Assembly (NCBI GenBank): GCA_037042915.1
Contig: CM073194.1
Location: 1,736,001-1,800,000 of the forward strand
Reading direction: 5' to 3'
Length of the DNA: 64,000 nt
DNA from: Auricularia sp. M13
Lineage: Eukaryota > Basidiomycota > Agaricomycetes > Auriculariales > Auriculariaceae
The position numbers and the translations under genes are program-made. Numbering within the stretch: the stretch's first letter is position 1; the number at the start of each line of letters is the position of its first letter. Shown here piece after piece: positions 52,624-62,733 of this stretch. Under the pieces are notes generated by a model. That model searched no databases and was not told where the DNA came from. It saw only the letters and a list, made by a program, of their open reading frames with translations.

Positions 52624-52910
52624 GCGTCGATATCTGGCTTTCATTTGTATTTTGTCGCGCTTTGTTACGTTGCACCTGCTGAACTTATGCACGCTGTCCC
52701 TTCTCTACCTGTATGTTTCAACTATGCCTGTAATGGTTCTGACTATTTGAGACTCATCGATACCATTCGGTCCCGCTGGGATCTGTGTTACTCCCGGACA
52801 CACGATTATGCTCAGAGAAACGATGGTTGCAAGATGATAATAGAACTACATTTGGGGGCTTGCCTCAACCTGCCTACAAAGCTCGATAGCAGAAAGCATG
52901 CGACACGATC

Positions 52911-54614
52911 CTAATGACGGCGGCGGCGATCGTGCGACCGCGAGCGGCTGTAAAACGTTTCCCACAGACCGGTCGACTGCGGCGAGGGGTCCGCTCCGGG
53001 CGGGCCGACGATAAACTCTGAACAGTTAGCGAGCAGGCCGTTGAATGCGGGCAGCTCGTACGGCGCCTCGAGGAGCTCGACGCCGCGAAGTTCGAGTTTA
53101 GACAGCGGGAGCGCCGTCGCCAGGTGTGTCTGCACGAAGCCGAGCAGGTCGGTCGCGGCGATAACGCGCGGCACACGCTCAGCCTCGGACCCCGCGGGCT
53201 TGGCCCACGCTGACCCGCCGAACGCGAGCGTGAAGTCGCGCAGCGAGCCGCAGTTCCACGGCGCCGGCAGCTCCATGGGCAGGTGGAAGATCGTGAGCTT
53301 CCCGGTTGGCTCGCCCGGCACGCCGCCGCCCATGTTGGGCATCATCATGGGCGCGTGCGCATTGCCTGCGCCCCACTGTCGGTGCTCGGCCGTCGTCGCG
53401 AGCAGCACCGTCAGGCTGCGCAGCAGCGGCGCCGCGGGCAGCGTGCCCGTCTGCGGCCACATGAACTCGTGCAGGGTCAGCGACGCGAGGTGACGGAAGT
53501 TGTCCGCGTCGACGAGCGCCGCGCTGATCTGCTCTGAGCTCAGCCCGAAGAAGCGGCGCTCCTGCAGCTCGTTGTCCTCCTTGCGCGCCTGCAGCATCAT
53601 GTCTGCCATCGTCACGGCCAGGCCCTCGACGCGCGCGTTCTCCGTGCGCAGCACGGGCATAACGTCATGGTGGTGGAAGTTCTGCCGCACGCAGACGAGC
53701 GCGACGTGGTCATAATGCAGACGGCGCAGTGCATGGTCGCCGCCCTGGCCCAGCACACAGTCTATGACGCGCAGATTTGGCAACCGCCTCACAGTAGCCT
53801 CGGCGTTGTCCGTGTACTGCTGGGCAGACAGACAGAGAGTTTGGAGGCGTGGGAAGTTTTCGACGAGAATCTTGAGCTCTGTTTCGGTCAGAGACTGGCC
53901 GTTGCTGTGGGTGTACATGAGCGTCTCCACGGGTCCAAAAGGCGCTATCGGCTCATTGGTGTGGCTCGGCGGAAGCACACCGCTCAAGGAGACTTCGCGC
54001 AGCACCGGAGCGATGCCTGCCAGGAAATCCGGGCGCAGGGTGCAGGCATCCTCGCTGCCCATGGGGTTGTACGCAGAGCGCTGCATATTAAGGTACAGCG
54101 TCTCGAGCACGGGTGCCGGGCGGCAGAGCGCGTAGTTGATCGTGTTCCACGCGTTGCTGTTGCCCTTGCCTGACCTGCTCTCGGCCATGCGCAGAATGAG
54201 TGTCTTGACGTGATGCAAGTGCTCAGTCAAGAATACGCCAACTGCCTCGACATTTTGGTCGAAGATGGTGAGCTCCAGATGGACCGGGGAGTTGCGGCTC
54301 CGCTCTAGCAGCTCGCGGGCGCCAGTCGAGTCAGGATAGCTCTGGGCGATGTGGTTCCATAGCCTGGCGTCGGCGATGGCGAGCTTGCGCCAATAGTGAC
54401 AGACGCCAGTGACCGTGATGCGCTCAGACAGCGTCAGATACTGGCAGACATGGCCAAAGATGTCGGGCGGCGGGTTGACCGCGAGCAGCGGCGACGAGCT
54501 GTTGATTTCGCGCGCAGCCAGGCTCATCTCGTACCCAACGTAGCCGCTCACGCAGTCTATCATGTCTGCCGTCGCCTTTGCTATCTCGCTGCGGGCATCG
54601 AATGAGCCAGACAT
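52911..54614 (-). CDS. F-box protein E
   Basis: A single 567-residue exon from the ATG at 54614. The F-box is near residues 47-90 (VNPPPDIFGHVCQYLTLSERITVTGVCHYWRKLAIADARLWNHI). Leucine-rich irregular repeats follow (APVLETLYLNM, APVLREVSLSGV, FPRLQTLCLSAQ, LPNLRVIDCVL, APLLRSLTVLL). The LHEFMWP strand and a LLGFVQTHL helix align with protein D. A His/Pro-rich stretch (AHAPMMMPNMGGG) interrupts the C-terminal third. It is a probable SCF substrate adaptor. It is on the same strand as D and F, suggesting tandem duplication with later insertion of other genes. Confidence 0.87.
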   Translation of the reverse strand: MSGSFDARSEIAKATADMIDCVSGYVGYEMSLAAREINSSSPLLAVNPPPDIFGHVCQYLTLSERITVTGVCHYWRKLAIADARLWNHIAQSYPDSTGARELLERSRNSPVHLELTIFDQNVEAVGVFLTEHLHHVKTLILRMAESRSGKGNSNAWNTINYALCRPAPVLETLYLNMQRSAYNPMGSEDACTLRPDFLAGIAPVLREVSLSGVLPPSHTNEPIAPFGPVETLMYTHSNGQSLTETELKILVENFPRLQTLCLSAQQYTDNAEATVRRLPNLRVIDCVLGQGGDHALRRLHYDHVALVCVRQNFHHHDVMPVLRTENARVEGLAVTMADMMLQARKEDNELQERRFFGLSSEQISAALVDADNFRHLASLTLHEFMWPQTGTLPAAPLLRSLTVLLATTAEHRQWGAGNAHAPMMMPNMGGGVPGEPTGKLTIFHLPMELPAPWNCGSLRDFTLAFGGSAWAKPAGSEAERVPRVIAATDLLGFVQTHLATALPLSKLELRGVELLEAPYELPAFNGLLANCSEFIVGPPGADPSPQSTGLWETFYSRSRSHDRRRRH

Positions 54615-55493
54615 GTCCAGCGAGCCACAGGCATTTTATCGCAAATTATGCAAACGTACGCTTGGGTTGTGCATCCTTTCTGGACCTCCTCGGCGAACCT
54701 GGCTGCAAGCTCTTCAAACTCCTCCTCTAACTCGCGCGGTAGGGTGATCGTAGCGGCCATAGCGCAGGTACGCGTGCGACGCGTTGAACCGTCGCGAGCA
54801 GCACAAACAAACACAAACTCAGACAGGCCAGGACAATGGAACGATGGAACTCGATAGCAAATTCCGGGCGCCATCTCCCTTGCGACTTCTTTCGCGCGGT
54901 CGTAAGTCTAGGCTTGCTGAGACTGATTTGACCGACGGGGAGGCCAGGGCCCGTGTAACCAGCTCCGAGTCTTACATTGCTGACTGACTCTTGCGACTCC
55001 ACATGGCCGGACGCCCAACCAAAAGAGCGAGCGCGTCGAGCCCTACATACACAGTACCGTTCAAGCATGACAGTACAGTCCCTCACTGTGTCTGGCGCTC
55101 CGGGTCATCGGCAACCCAGGACATGCAGCGCTTGTTAACGGCTGGATGCGTCTGAATCGGTCATCCTGACTACGTTCAAGTTCTTGGATGTCTGAGCTAA
55201 GGGAAAGCTGGGGTATAGATTTTGAAAATGCGGGTTGTGCTCCAATCCCTGTTCTCTCAGGATGCCCCTCTGCATGGTACTGCTTCACCTAGACGCGAAA
55301 CACCACGGCACATGCTCAAACAACCGTGCTCGGACATACGGGCTCGGCCAATCACAGCCTCCGCGTCAATTACAGTGGCTGCCCGGAGTTCGAGGATTCA
55401 CGGGCATGGGTGCACATATAAAATCCACCCCCACGGAGTCCAATATCTCCCAGTGAAGTCTCAACTTCCTTCGCCTTACAACCCCCGGACCTC
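54615..55493. other. Intergenic region with a small unassigned frame
   Basis: 879 bp between divergent genes. A short minus-strand frame (ATG near 54757, MAATITLPREL then an acidic helix, ending 54581) overlaps the start of F-box E. It begins like a MAPEG-type protein but has no membrane span, so it is probably a chance or relic frame. Confidence 0.4.
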
Positions 55494-55939
55494 ATGAAGC
55501 TCACATTCTCTCTCGTCCTCGCCAGCCTGACTACACTCGTCTCCGCGGCGCCTGCCCCTGTCCCTGAAGGCCCTGGCGTCCTCGTCGTCTGGGACCCAAG
55601 GATCCTCTATCCCAAGGCCGGCGTCGTCTGGGTGCGCGGAGGCAGTCACAACGTCACCTGGTATGTCCGCGGCCCCGGGGTGTTTCTCTTTCACCACTAA
55701 TACCGCACTCTTGTCTGTTCAGGGACACCTCGAACGCGCCCTCGTCGATTTCTGAGCAGAGCATGATCCGGCTGCGCAAGGGAGACAGCACAATGCCCAA
55801 CAACCTCGCCAGCGGCTTCGACTTGCGCTCCGGGCGCCAGCAGATCACCGTGCCCTCCAACATCCCCGCGGGGAGCGACTATCGCGTCGTTCTTTTCGGA
55901 GATTCGGGCAACTGGAGCGACCAGTTCACCATCAACTAA
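55494..55939 (+). CDS. Secreted Kre9/Knh1-like surface protein
   Basis: Two exons (55494-55660 and 55723-55939) encode 127 residues. A signal peptide (MKLTFSLVLASLTTLVSAAPAP) is followed by an immunoglobulin-like beta domain: VVWDPRILYPKAGVVWVRGGSHNVTWDT, then IRLRKGD, NLASGFDLRSGRQQITVP and SDYRVVLFGDSGNWSDQFTI. This is the Ser-Thr-rich/Kre9-Knh1 N-terminal fold. There is no GPI signal or Ser/Thr-rich stalk, so the protein is likely a free secreted domain, a form common in basidiomycetes. A role in cell-wall glucan assembly is known for yeast Kre9 but only inferred here. N-glycosylation sequons NVT and NWS are present. Confidence 0.85.
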
Positions 55940-56116
55940 TGTACAGACATACATAACATGTACAGTATGAACGTGTAGTTCGAGCGCGCCTACTGTCTCG
56001 AAATGATGATCCGTACATACATCTTGGAAGCTTGTACCTGCTGGACTGCGGAAATATACAGAGTCGTCTAGTTCATATTGCGTTATGGTTGTCGACAGCA
56101 CGGGACCGTGACCCGT

Positions 56117-57820
56117 CTAAAACGGCAGATCAAAGAACTCGAGATCGTTCTCCTCCCTCAAGCAGATATCAGACAGGATTGCGCTTGGCGGCGGTGGCGG
56201 GAGAATCTGCACATCGCTCGCAAGCGTGCGAAGTCGGTCAAGCTGGTGCGAGAGGTCGATGTCGATCGGTTCGCATCCTTCGAGCGCAAGGGTTCGGAGC
56301 GATGCGTTCTCCCCCAGCACGTGCGTGGAAACGAAGCTGTACACGTCCGCGAGGCTTACGGAAAGCAGGGGTGCATATGGTGAATCATCCCAGGCGTATT
56401 CGTAGGCGAGGCGGTGCGAAAGCCGTACCGTCTGGAGGGCGGGAACATGCCATTTTGTCGCACCGACCGATGGCAAATGGAAGACGCCCAGTGCTGGAAA
56501 GATGCTAGCGTGCATCTGAGTCTCGTTCGAAGCATGGTCGGTGCAGGACGCCAGTATGAGACGGAAGTTCTGGAGGTTGGGCGCGGGGGGCAGCATCAGG
56601 ACGGCGCCTGTGTTGGCGTCTACCGAGGGCCAGTAGAACTCGTGCAGTGTCATGGTCACTAGCTCGGCGTAGATCGCAGACTGAAGCGGAATACTGTGCC
56701 GTGCTCCCGCGTAGCCCATGAGTCTGAACGGCTCCGAGTCCGGACGACAGAGGATGAGCCCCGCGAGATGATTGCCAAAATGCGCCTCGGTGACGGCGGC
56801 GGGGGATTCGAGAAGGAGCTGAGGCATATCGTCCCAGATTTGCGGACGATTGGGGAAGTCAGCGACAAGGAGGGCGAGCTGGCGCAGGCTCGGGAAGCAT
56901 TGGGTGAAGAAGGTGATGAATGGGCTGCACCAATTGCCACCGCTCGAAATGCGCAGGTTCTTTAAAGCGCTGTGGCTTGAGATTATCTTGGGCTTATCAT
57001 CGGGCCATGGTATCAAGTGAGAGAGGCTGAGATCCGCCACCACGAGACGAGGCAGGGAATTGAGGAACAGATGCAAGGTTTCCGCGGACACATTGGCAGG
57101 ACCGGGTGATTTGCCGTGGTAAGAGAGGAATTCGACATGCTCGAATGCAGAGCATGGGGAAGTGAAATTCAGGACAGGGCCATGGATGTTGACTCGGTTG
57201 AGCAAGGGCGCGTGGCCGGCAAAAAGGTCCCACGGCATGCCGAGATTTGCCTGCAAGATGTTGTACAGCTCAAACCTGATAGAAAATGATCGAAGTTGAG
57301 GAGCTGGCTGATTTAGCACACGGCAGACGGGCTTCCAGAGTTCGTCGACGAGGTCACTGCCCATTAGGGAACGGAGTGTACGCAGCTCGCTGTGCATCAT
57401 GATGGTGTGAAATAAGTCCCATGTCAGATCCAGCCGCCGAGTTCTGCCTAATACCTCTGATAGCATGTGTATGGTTGGAAGGTAGTTGATCGAGGGCATG
57501 AAGTCTTCCAGGAGCATGGTGATGTCCAAAGGCAGAGTGGGCCCAGCGCGTGCCACTAAGGAATGCAGCAGATTCCCTTCTGGATCGGCGCGCACGAGAG
57601 AGGAAGTATACGAATAATCCGTCCATAGCTCCGGAGTTTTGAACATGGATTGGCCGAGGGCAGAGCAAGTACGCGACAAGGAGACAGAAGTGCACAGAAA
57701 ATCAGGGTCTTCCGAGCGAAGATGGTCGAAAATGCAGAGAAGAACTGCTGGAGGTAGAGTTGTGACTTTATTCGAGCTGTTTACGCGGCGGGCCGCCTTG
57801 GAGAGCGTGCACCGAACCAT
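56117..57820 (-). CDS. F-box protein F
   Basis: One 567-residue exon. The ATG at 57820 is the first in frame; the frame is open to 57889 only through a GTG. The F-box follows an A-R-R-V-N-S-S-N lead (LPPAVLLCIFDHLRSEDPDFLCTSVSLSRTCSAL...LWTDYSY). Leucine-rich segments include APLLNRVNIHGPV, LPRLVVADLSL, FPSLRQLALLV and APNLQNFRLIL. The LHEFYWP strand and SLADVYSFVSTHVLG helix match proteins D and E, so this is the third member of that subfamily. It is a probable SCF adaptor. It is convergent with the Kre9-like gene, whose stop is 177 bp away. Confidence 0.87.
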   Translation of the reverse strand: MVRCTLSKAARRVNSSNKVTTLPPAVLLCIFDHLRSEDPDFLCTSVSLSRTCSALGQSMFKTPELWTDYSYTSSLVRADPEGNLLHSLVARAGPTLPLDITMLLEDFMPSINYLPTIHMLSEVLGRTRRLDLTWDLFHTIMMHSELRTLRSLMGSDLVDELWKPVCRVLNQPAPQLRSFSIRFELYNILQANLGMPWDLFAGHAPLLNRVNIHGPVLNFTSPCSAFEHVEFLSYHGKSPGPANVSAETLHLFLNSLPRLVVADLSLSHLIPWPDDKPKIISSHSALKNLRISSGGNWCSPFITFFTQCFPSLRQLALLVADFPNRPQIWDDMPQLLLESPAAVTEAHFGNHLAGLILCRPDSEPFRLMGYAGARHSIPLQSAIYAELVTMTLHEFYWPSVDANTGAVLMLPPAPNLQNFRLILASCTDHASNETQMHASIFPALGVFHLPSVGATKWHVPALQTVRLSHRLAYEYAWDDSPYAPLLSVSLADVYSFVSTHVLGENASLRTLALEGCEPIDIDLSHQLDRLRTLASDVQILPPPPPSAILSDICLREENDLEFFDLPF

Positions 57821-58244
57821 GCTGAGCACCTCCGCGCTAAAAGGCCGTTCAGAGCGACTTAAGTATGATCCAGCCGTTAAAACGCGCACATGTAGTCACT
57901 CGATGTGACGTTTGAGGATACTCGTTGGGCCCATTGCTCAAGCATGTCGTCGTTTGGGATAAGAGAGGCAGGGAGCACATGGACAATGGAAAGGAGCGCT
58001 TGGCTACTCCGACGCCAACCTTAGCGCTTGAGCTCGAACCGTCAATTGACCCGTCTGATTTTCCCCGCTACTTCACAATTTATGTTGCCATTTCTCCGGG
58101 TGAGTCTGCGCCAGCACTAGGCTTCGCCGTCGGCAAGCCCACATATCACCATCCGGAGCCGACGCTGGCCGCTGCATGACTCAACGAGCAGGTTTAAGAC
58201 CCAGCGCGGAGATTGCACCCTCAGTTGCATTGAAAACGCTCTCC
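57821..58244. other. Divergent promoter region
   Basis: 424 bp between the starts of F-box F and the acyltransferase gene. No separate gene is seen; an alternative acyltransferase ATG lies at 58176. Confidence 0.6.
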
Positions 58245-59618
58245 ATGACTGCCTCTAGCATCTTCGAGCAAGCGGAGGTCACTGTCACTGCAGTGCGCAC
58301 AGTCCACTGTGCCAACAACAGCTCGCACGCGCACGCCCCGACGCACCTAGGCCCGCTCGACTCGACCGTTTGGGCCGTAATTCCTATCGCCGTAGTCTTT
58401 GTCTATCGGCGTCTCGACGCGGATGCAGAGCTCATGCCCATTGACCGTGTACAACGCGCCCTAGAACTTGTGCTAGACCACTACCCACACTTGACTGGCC
58501 GGCTGCACATCGACTCAACTAACGGCGCTCGTACTTTTGATCGTATCGGCTCCGGCGCAGAGCTTGTAATGGCTGAATGTAACGCTCCGCTTCCCAAGGA
58601 AAACTTCACCTTTCACGACCTGCCAGACGCAGCGAACGCCCTGCTGCCTGCCATCGTAACGTCGCTCGATGAATTCTGCAGAAACCCGCTGCTGAGCATC
58701 AAGCACACGCGCTTTGCATGTGCCAGCGTTGCGCTCGGCGTCCGTCTGCCGCACACAGTCTGCGACGCGGATGGGTTCTTCCAGTTTGTGCGCGATCTGG
58801 CGGAAGTCTATCGCACATCCAAGCTCTCGAATCCGCCACACATACAACCCTATCTGGCTGATCTGTATCTGAGCAATTCTCCAGAGGACCGTGCGGCTGC
58901 ACTGGCATTCCAGCCCTCGATGTACACCGTAGAACCACTCTCTTCTGCACCTTCCATTCCGTCTGCATCACCGCCGCCGCCAGTGATTGGACGTTCTCTG
59001 CGCTTCTCGGCGCGCCAGCTCGCGCAGCTCAAGGAGAAATATACCCCGACCAGTGGTTGGATATCTACGTTCGATGCGCTGACCGCGCACCTATACGATC
59101 GCGTCCTCGCCGCGCGAGCCGCAGCCGGACTATCGCCGTTCACCGACATCCTGACTTCCGTGAACCTGCGCCCCGCTGGGCGCCTCGGGCTACCGTCCCG
59201 CTACTTCCCCAATGCCCTCCTTGCGCCGTACCTCACCGTCACGCCCGATACGCCCACAGCGCTGACGGTGCATGCGTTAGCGGAATGCGCTAAGGACCGC
59301 GACGAGATCGAGAAGATCGCACGCTGGATTGCCGCGCAGCCCGACCAGCGTAAGATTCGGTTCACGTTCGGCGGTGCAGGCCTCATGACGAGCGCGTGGT
59401 CGCGGTTCGACATTTACGAGGGCGTGGCGTTCGATAATGCGCCCGCGCTCGTCGTCCCGCCCTTCACGGCCATCTCGAACATCGACGGGCTCGCGTACTA
59501 CTTGCCCGTTCCGCCGAACACGCCGGGCGGCGGCCTGGACGTGTATGTTCCCTTCAGCAGTCCGGTCTGGGGCATTTTGGAGCGCGATCCTGAGTGGACA
59601 AGGTTTCTCGACGTGTGA
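58245..59618 (+). CDS. BAHD-like acyltransferase (transferase family)
   Basis: A single 457-residue exon. The catalytic HTVCD (H-x3-D) lies in VRLPHTVCDADGFFQF. The N-terminal half has the family's YPHLTGRL strand and the C-terminal half has SVNLRPAGRLGLP and YFPNALL. The second family motif, DFGWG, is replaced by FDIYEGVAF, which is common in fungal members. Such enzymes move acyl groups from CoA donors to alcohols or amines, often in secondary metabolism (as in trichothecene 3-O-acetyltransferase relatives). ATG 58245 was chosen over 58176, 23 codons upstream, because it leads straight into the conserved region. It is convergent with an MFS permease. Confidence 0.85.
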   Translation: MTASSIFEQAEVTVTAVRTVHCANNSSHAHAPTHLGPLDSTVWAVIPIAVVFVYRRLDADAELMPIDRVQRALELVLDHYPHLTGRLHIDSTNGARTFDRIGSGAELVMAECNAPLPKENFTFHDLPDAANALLPAIVTSLDEFCRNPLLSIKHTRFACASVALGVRLPHTVCDADGFFQFVRDLAEVYRTSKLSNPPHIQPYLADLYLSNSPEDRAAALAFQPSMYTVEPLSSAPSIPSASPPPPVIGRSLRFSARQLAQLKEKYTPTSGWISTFDALTAHLYDRVLAARAAAGLSPFTDILTSVNLRPAGRLGLPSRYFPNALLAPYLTVTPDTPTALTVHALAECAKDRDEIEKIARWIAAQPDQRKIRFTFGGAGLMTSAWSRFDIYEGVAFDNAPALVVPPFTAISNIDGLAYYLPVPPNTPGGGLDVYVPFSSPVWGILERDPEWTRFLDV

Positions 59619-60093
59619 TTGTAGCGTGTGCACTCCTATTCAACTCGCTTTGGGAGTTGAGAGCGCCGCTTGGGGATGTAGTGCGTAAAAGTCTTGAGAG
59701 GTTTGTTACAAGTATGAAGGGTTACAGCACATCATTCTACATCAACCTTAATTGACCCTATGAGCCTGTTTGCGATAATAACCAGCCTGGCTGCGTGTAG
59801 CACAGGTTGTCTTGAATCTGGACGACGACTCATGTCGTGCCAGCCCTACCGCAAGTTGCGTTGTTCGGATTCGGATGCCATCTGGACAGTAACGGAAGCG
59901 ACTCTGAACGACGCTCCGACACCACGACCACACTTTCTCCATCGCTAGAAGTTTCAATGGGCCACGGGCGTAAGTAGCGCCAGGGAGGCCGAAAAGTAGC
60001 AGAGCTTCGCTTCGTCTAAATTCGACGCGAAAGCAGCAATGGTTGTTTGATCCCCATTGCATATTGAGTTACTAGATTCACCATACTGTAAGT
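59619..60093. other. Intergenic region between convergent genes
   Basis: 475 bp holding only the 3' ends of the acyltransferase and MFS genes. No coding signal is seen. Confidence 0.6.
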
Positions 60094-61988
60094 TTACAGA
60101 AGATAACGAAACTGCGGATGTCTGCAACCACATGAGCGCCCCTACAAAATCCCAATCGTGCAGAAAGGAAACACACCTATCTCCCAAATCCCCCAGCCGA
60201 AGCCCGAGCATGTCCTTGTGCGCGCCGCGGCCGCTCTTCTCGTCGGCGTCGCGCAGCCGGTTGTCGCGCCGGTAGCTCCACCAGAGCGCGGTGCCGGCGA
60301 GCAGCGCGAGCACGTAGCAGCCGAGGTTGACCGCGTGCCCCTGCACGAAGCGCGGCGCCCAGTCCGAGCGGTAGATCTGCCCGGCGATCGCACCGCCGAT
60401 GTTGCCCAGCGAGAAGACGAGGCCGGTGGCGGCGGCACGCTTATTCGCGCCCGCGACGTTGCCCGCGAGCCACGCCCAAATGACGGAGATCGGGACGAAC
60501 CTGTTAACGGTGAGCTCACAATTGGGGGTGCAAGAGGGAGGAGGGGGGATGAGGAAAGTTAGAGAATAGGAAGGAGAGGCCGCACTTACATGAACATGAC
60601 GATGAAGAACATGCCGTAGCGCACGTGCAGCGTCTCGACGGTCATGAGCACGATCAGCGCGACCATAGTCATCACAACGCCAACGACGTAATGCAAGAAG
60701 CGGTGCCCGACGCGGTCGACGGTGTACCCGGCGATGATGACGAACACGAAGCCCACTGCGTACGGAGGGCACGCCATCAGCGTCGCGCGCACGCCCTTGT
60801 ATCCCAGGCCCCCGACAACGCTCGGCAGGCTCAAAATCACACTATATACCGGGATGTATGTCTGCATAAGGATGGCGCGGTCAGCTCTAGCTCTGAGACA
60901 GTAACCAGGAAAGCATGCAAATGCTCACGGAGATGTAGACGACGCCCCAGAGATAGGTGCGCCAGTCTGTGAAGGCGCTGAGGATCTGATGGCGGTCGAA
61001 GGGCTCCTCGGCGAGCAGAGCGCGGTCCGCCTCGTTTGCGCGCACGATCAGCTGCCGCTCACGCTCGGTGAGCCATGAAGCGGTGATGGGGTAGTCCGAC
61101 ATGAAGATGTAGGCAAGCAGACCGAGCCCGCCGGTGATCGCGCCTTCGACGATGAATATCCATCTGCTGGAAGTTAGCAGCAGTAAAGGGGATATCGAAT
61201 GAAAGGAAAGCGCACCTCCAGCCCGCGATGCCGTGCGTTCCATCGAGCGAGTGGATCGCCGTCGCGAGCAGGCCGCCGAACGCGCCTGTCAGCGAAACGG
61301 AACTGTAGAGCACCGCGTAGCGCCTCCCTTGCAGGTCGCGCGGGTACCATGAGCCGACTGGACGTGCCGATTGAGCGTTACTTGGATGATTTGTGTTCGA
61401 GTATATATTGTGAACGCACGCCAGAAGATGATGCCAGGCAGGAATCCCGCCTCGGCGAACCCCAAGAAGAACCGTATCGCGAGCAAACCAGACGGGGAGT
61501 GGACGACTGCAAACAGCGCGCAGATGAGACCCCATACAACCTGCAAGTTGCACTATGTGAGCCGAGATAGCAAAAGGGGTATCAAAATCCATACGGTGAG
61601 GGTTGGGATGTATCGGCTAGGTCTGAGACGGCGCAGGATGACGTTGGAGGGCGTCTCAAAGATCACATAGCCAAAAAAGAAGATCGACAGGGCCCAGTTG
61701 TATTGCCCGCTTGTGAGCTGCAGATCTTCCGCGAGACCCAGGACGCGTGCGTTGCCGATGTTCGCGCTGGCCACCGTTCAACGTCAATAGCAAGCCGGAA
61801 GAAAATGCGCACCGGTCAATGTAGGACGCGAGATACAGCAGCACAGCGACTGGCATGATGTGCAGATCGACTTTGCGCCATGCGCGCCGCGTTTCGTCCT
61901 CCGTGAACGGCGGGACACTGGCGGACGTCTCCGAGCTCGACGCCGGCCGTTCCTTTTCAATTTGGACACTCGCAGACTCGGTAGCCAT
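60094..61988 (-). CDS. MFS transporter, anion:cation symporter (Dal5/Tna1-like)
   Basis: Eight exons (61988-61813, 61766-61595, 61540-61420, 61357-61216, 61163-60929, 60861-60590, 60500-60177, 60121-60094) encode 489 residues with all phases consistent. Family marks include RRAWRKVDLHIMPVAVLLYLASYIDRANIGNAR (loop before span 1), YNWALSIFFFGYVIFETPSN, IRFFLGFAEAGFLPG, RWIFIVEG, and the C-terminal LGDRHPQFRYLL. About twelve spans are expected. Fungal members take up vitamins, allantoate, nicotinate or organic acids by proton symport at the plasma membrane. The substrate cannot be told from sequence alone. The last exon encodes only the final nine residues; without it the protein would lose the conserved end. 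Confidence 0.93.
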
Positions 61989-62733
61989 GAAGGAGATGAG
62001 GGTTGGGGCAGGAGCGGGCCGTGTGGCCGTGCGTAGGGATAGACATGAAATGCTTGTGCGGGACTGACGCCACCGAACGTGATGAGCACACCATCCGACT
62101 AGGACTCGGAGGATTAATATTGCCAAGGGCGGGACCCAGGATCCAGCTTGCCTCTGAATGATTGACTGGTAAATGTGCGAGCTGCATTCAGCGTTTCCCT
62201 GCAGTGCTGTGCGCGTATGAGCTTGTCACAAGTAGCGGGATACTGAGATGGGTAGAGGTCGCGCGGCGCGAGTTCATGCTCCGCTTGGACTCGGATTTGA
62301 CATACTTATGTCCGTGGGCTTGGCTGAGGCACAACTTGAAGTACTTACTGTCGGTAGCTGTAGGACAAGAGATTTCAATTATCGATATGTAGTCCTACTG
62401 TATACCCTACTCTTGTATTCCTATAGGCCTTAGCACTACTAGTCTACTTAGTACTGTTGTCCTTGCATCGGCCGCGGAGCCTTGCAGACTGCACCCCCGG
62501 CACGTCCGCAGTTCACCCTCCAAGCCACTTTCGTCTTCGTAAGCTTGAGTGTTGCGAGTGGCGCATACACCATGCCGACTATCTCGTCGCGCTCGCGCGC
62601 GACTCGGGTAGGCGCCGACATGGACCATCACTTGCGAGGAGACCCCTCGTTGTCTATTGCATGACTTTGTGCTGAGGGAGAGCAATAATAAATGAAAGGT
62701 CGTGCCATCACAATGAAATAGCTATTGGGAAAT
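61989..62733. other. Intergenic region
   Basis: 745 bp between the MFS start and the 3' end of F-box G. No gene is recognised. Confidence 0.6.

Noticed and set aside
54581-54757. Small frame starting MAATITLPREL, resembling the start of MAPEG proteins
   Set aside because: After the first residues it becomes acidic and has no membrane spans, and it overlaps F-box gene E; similarity is limited to a few residues.
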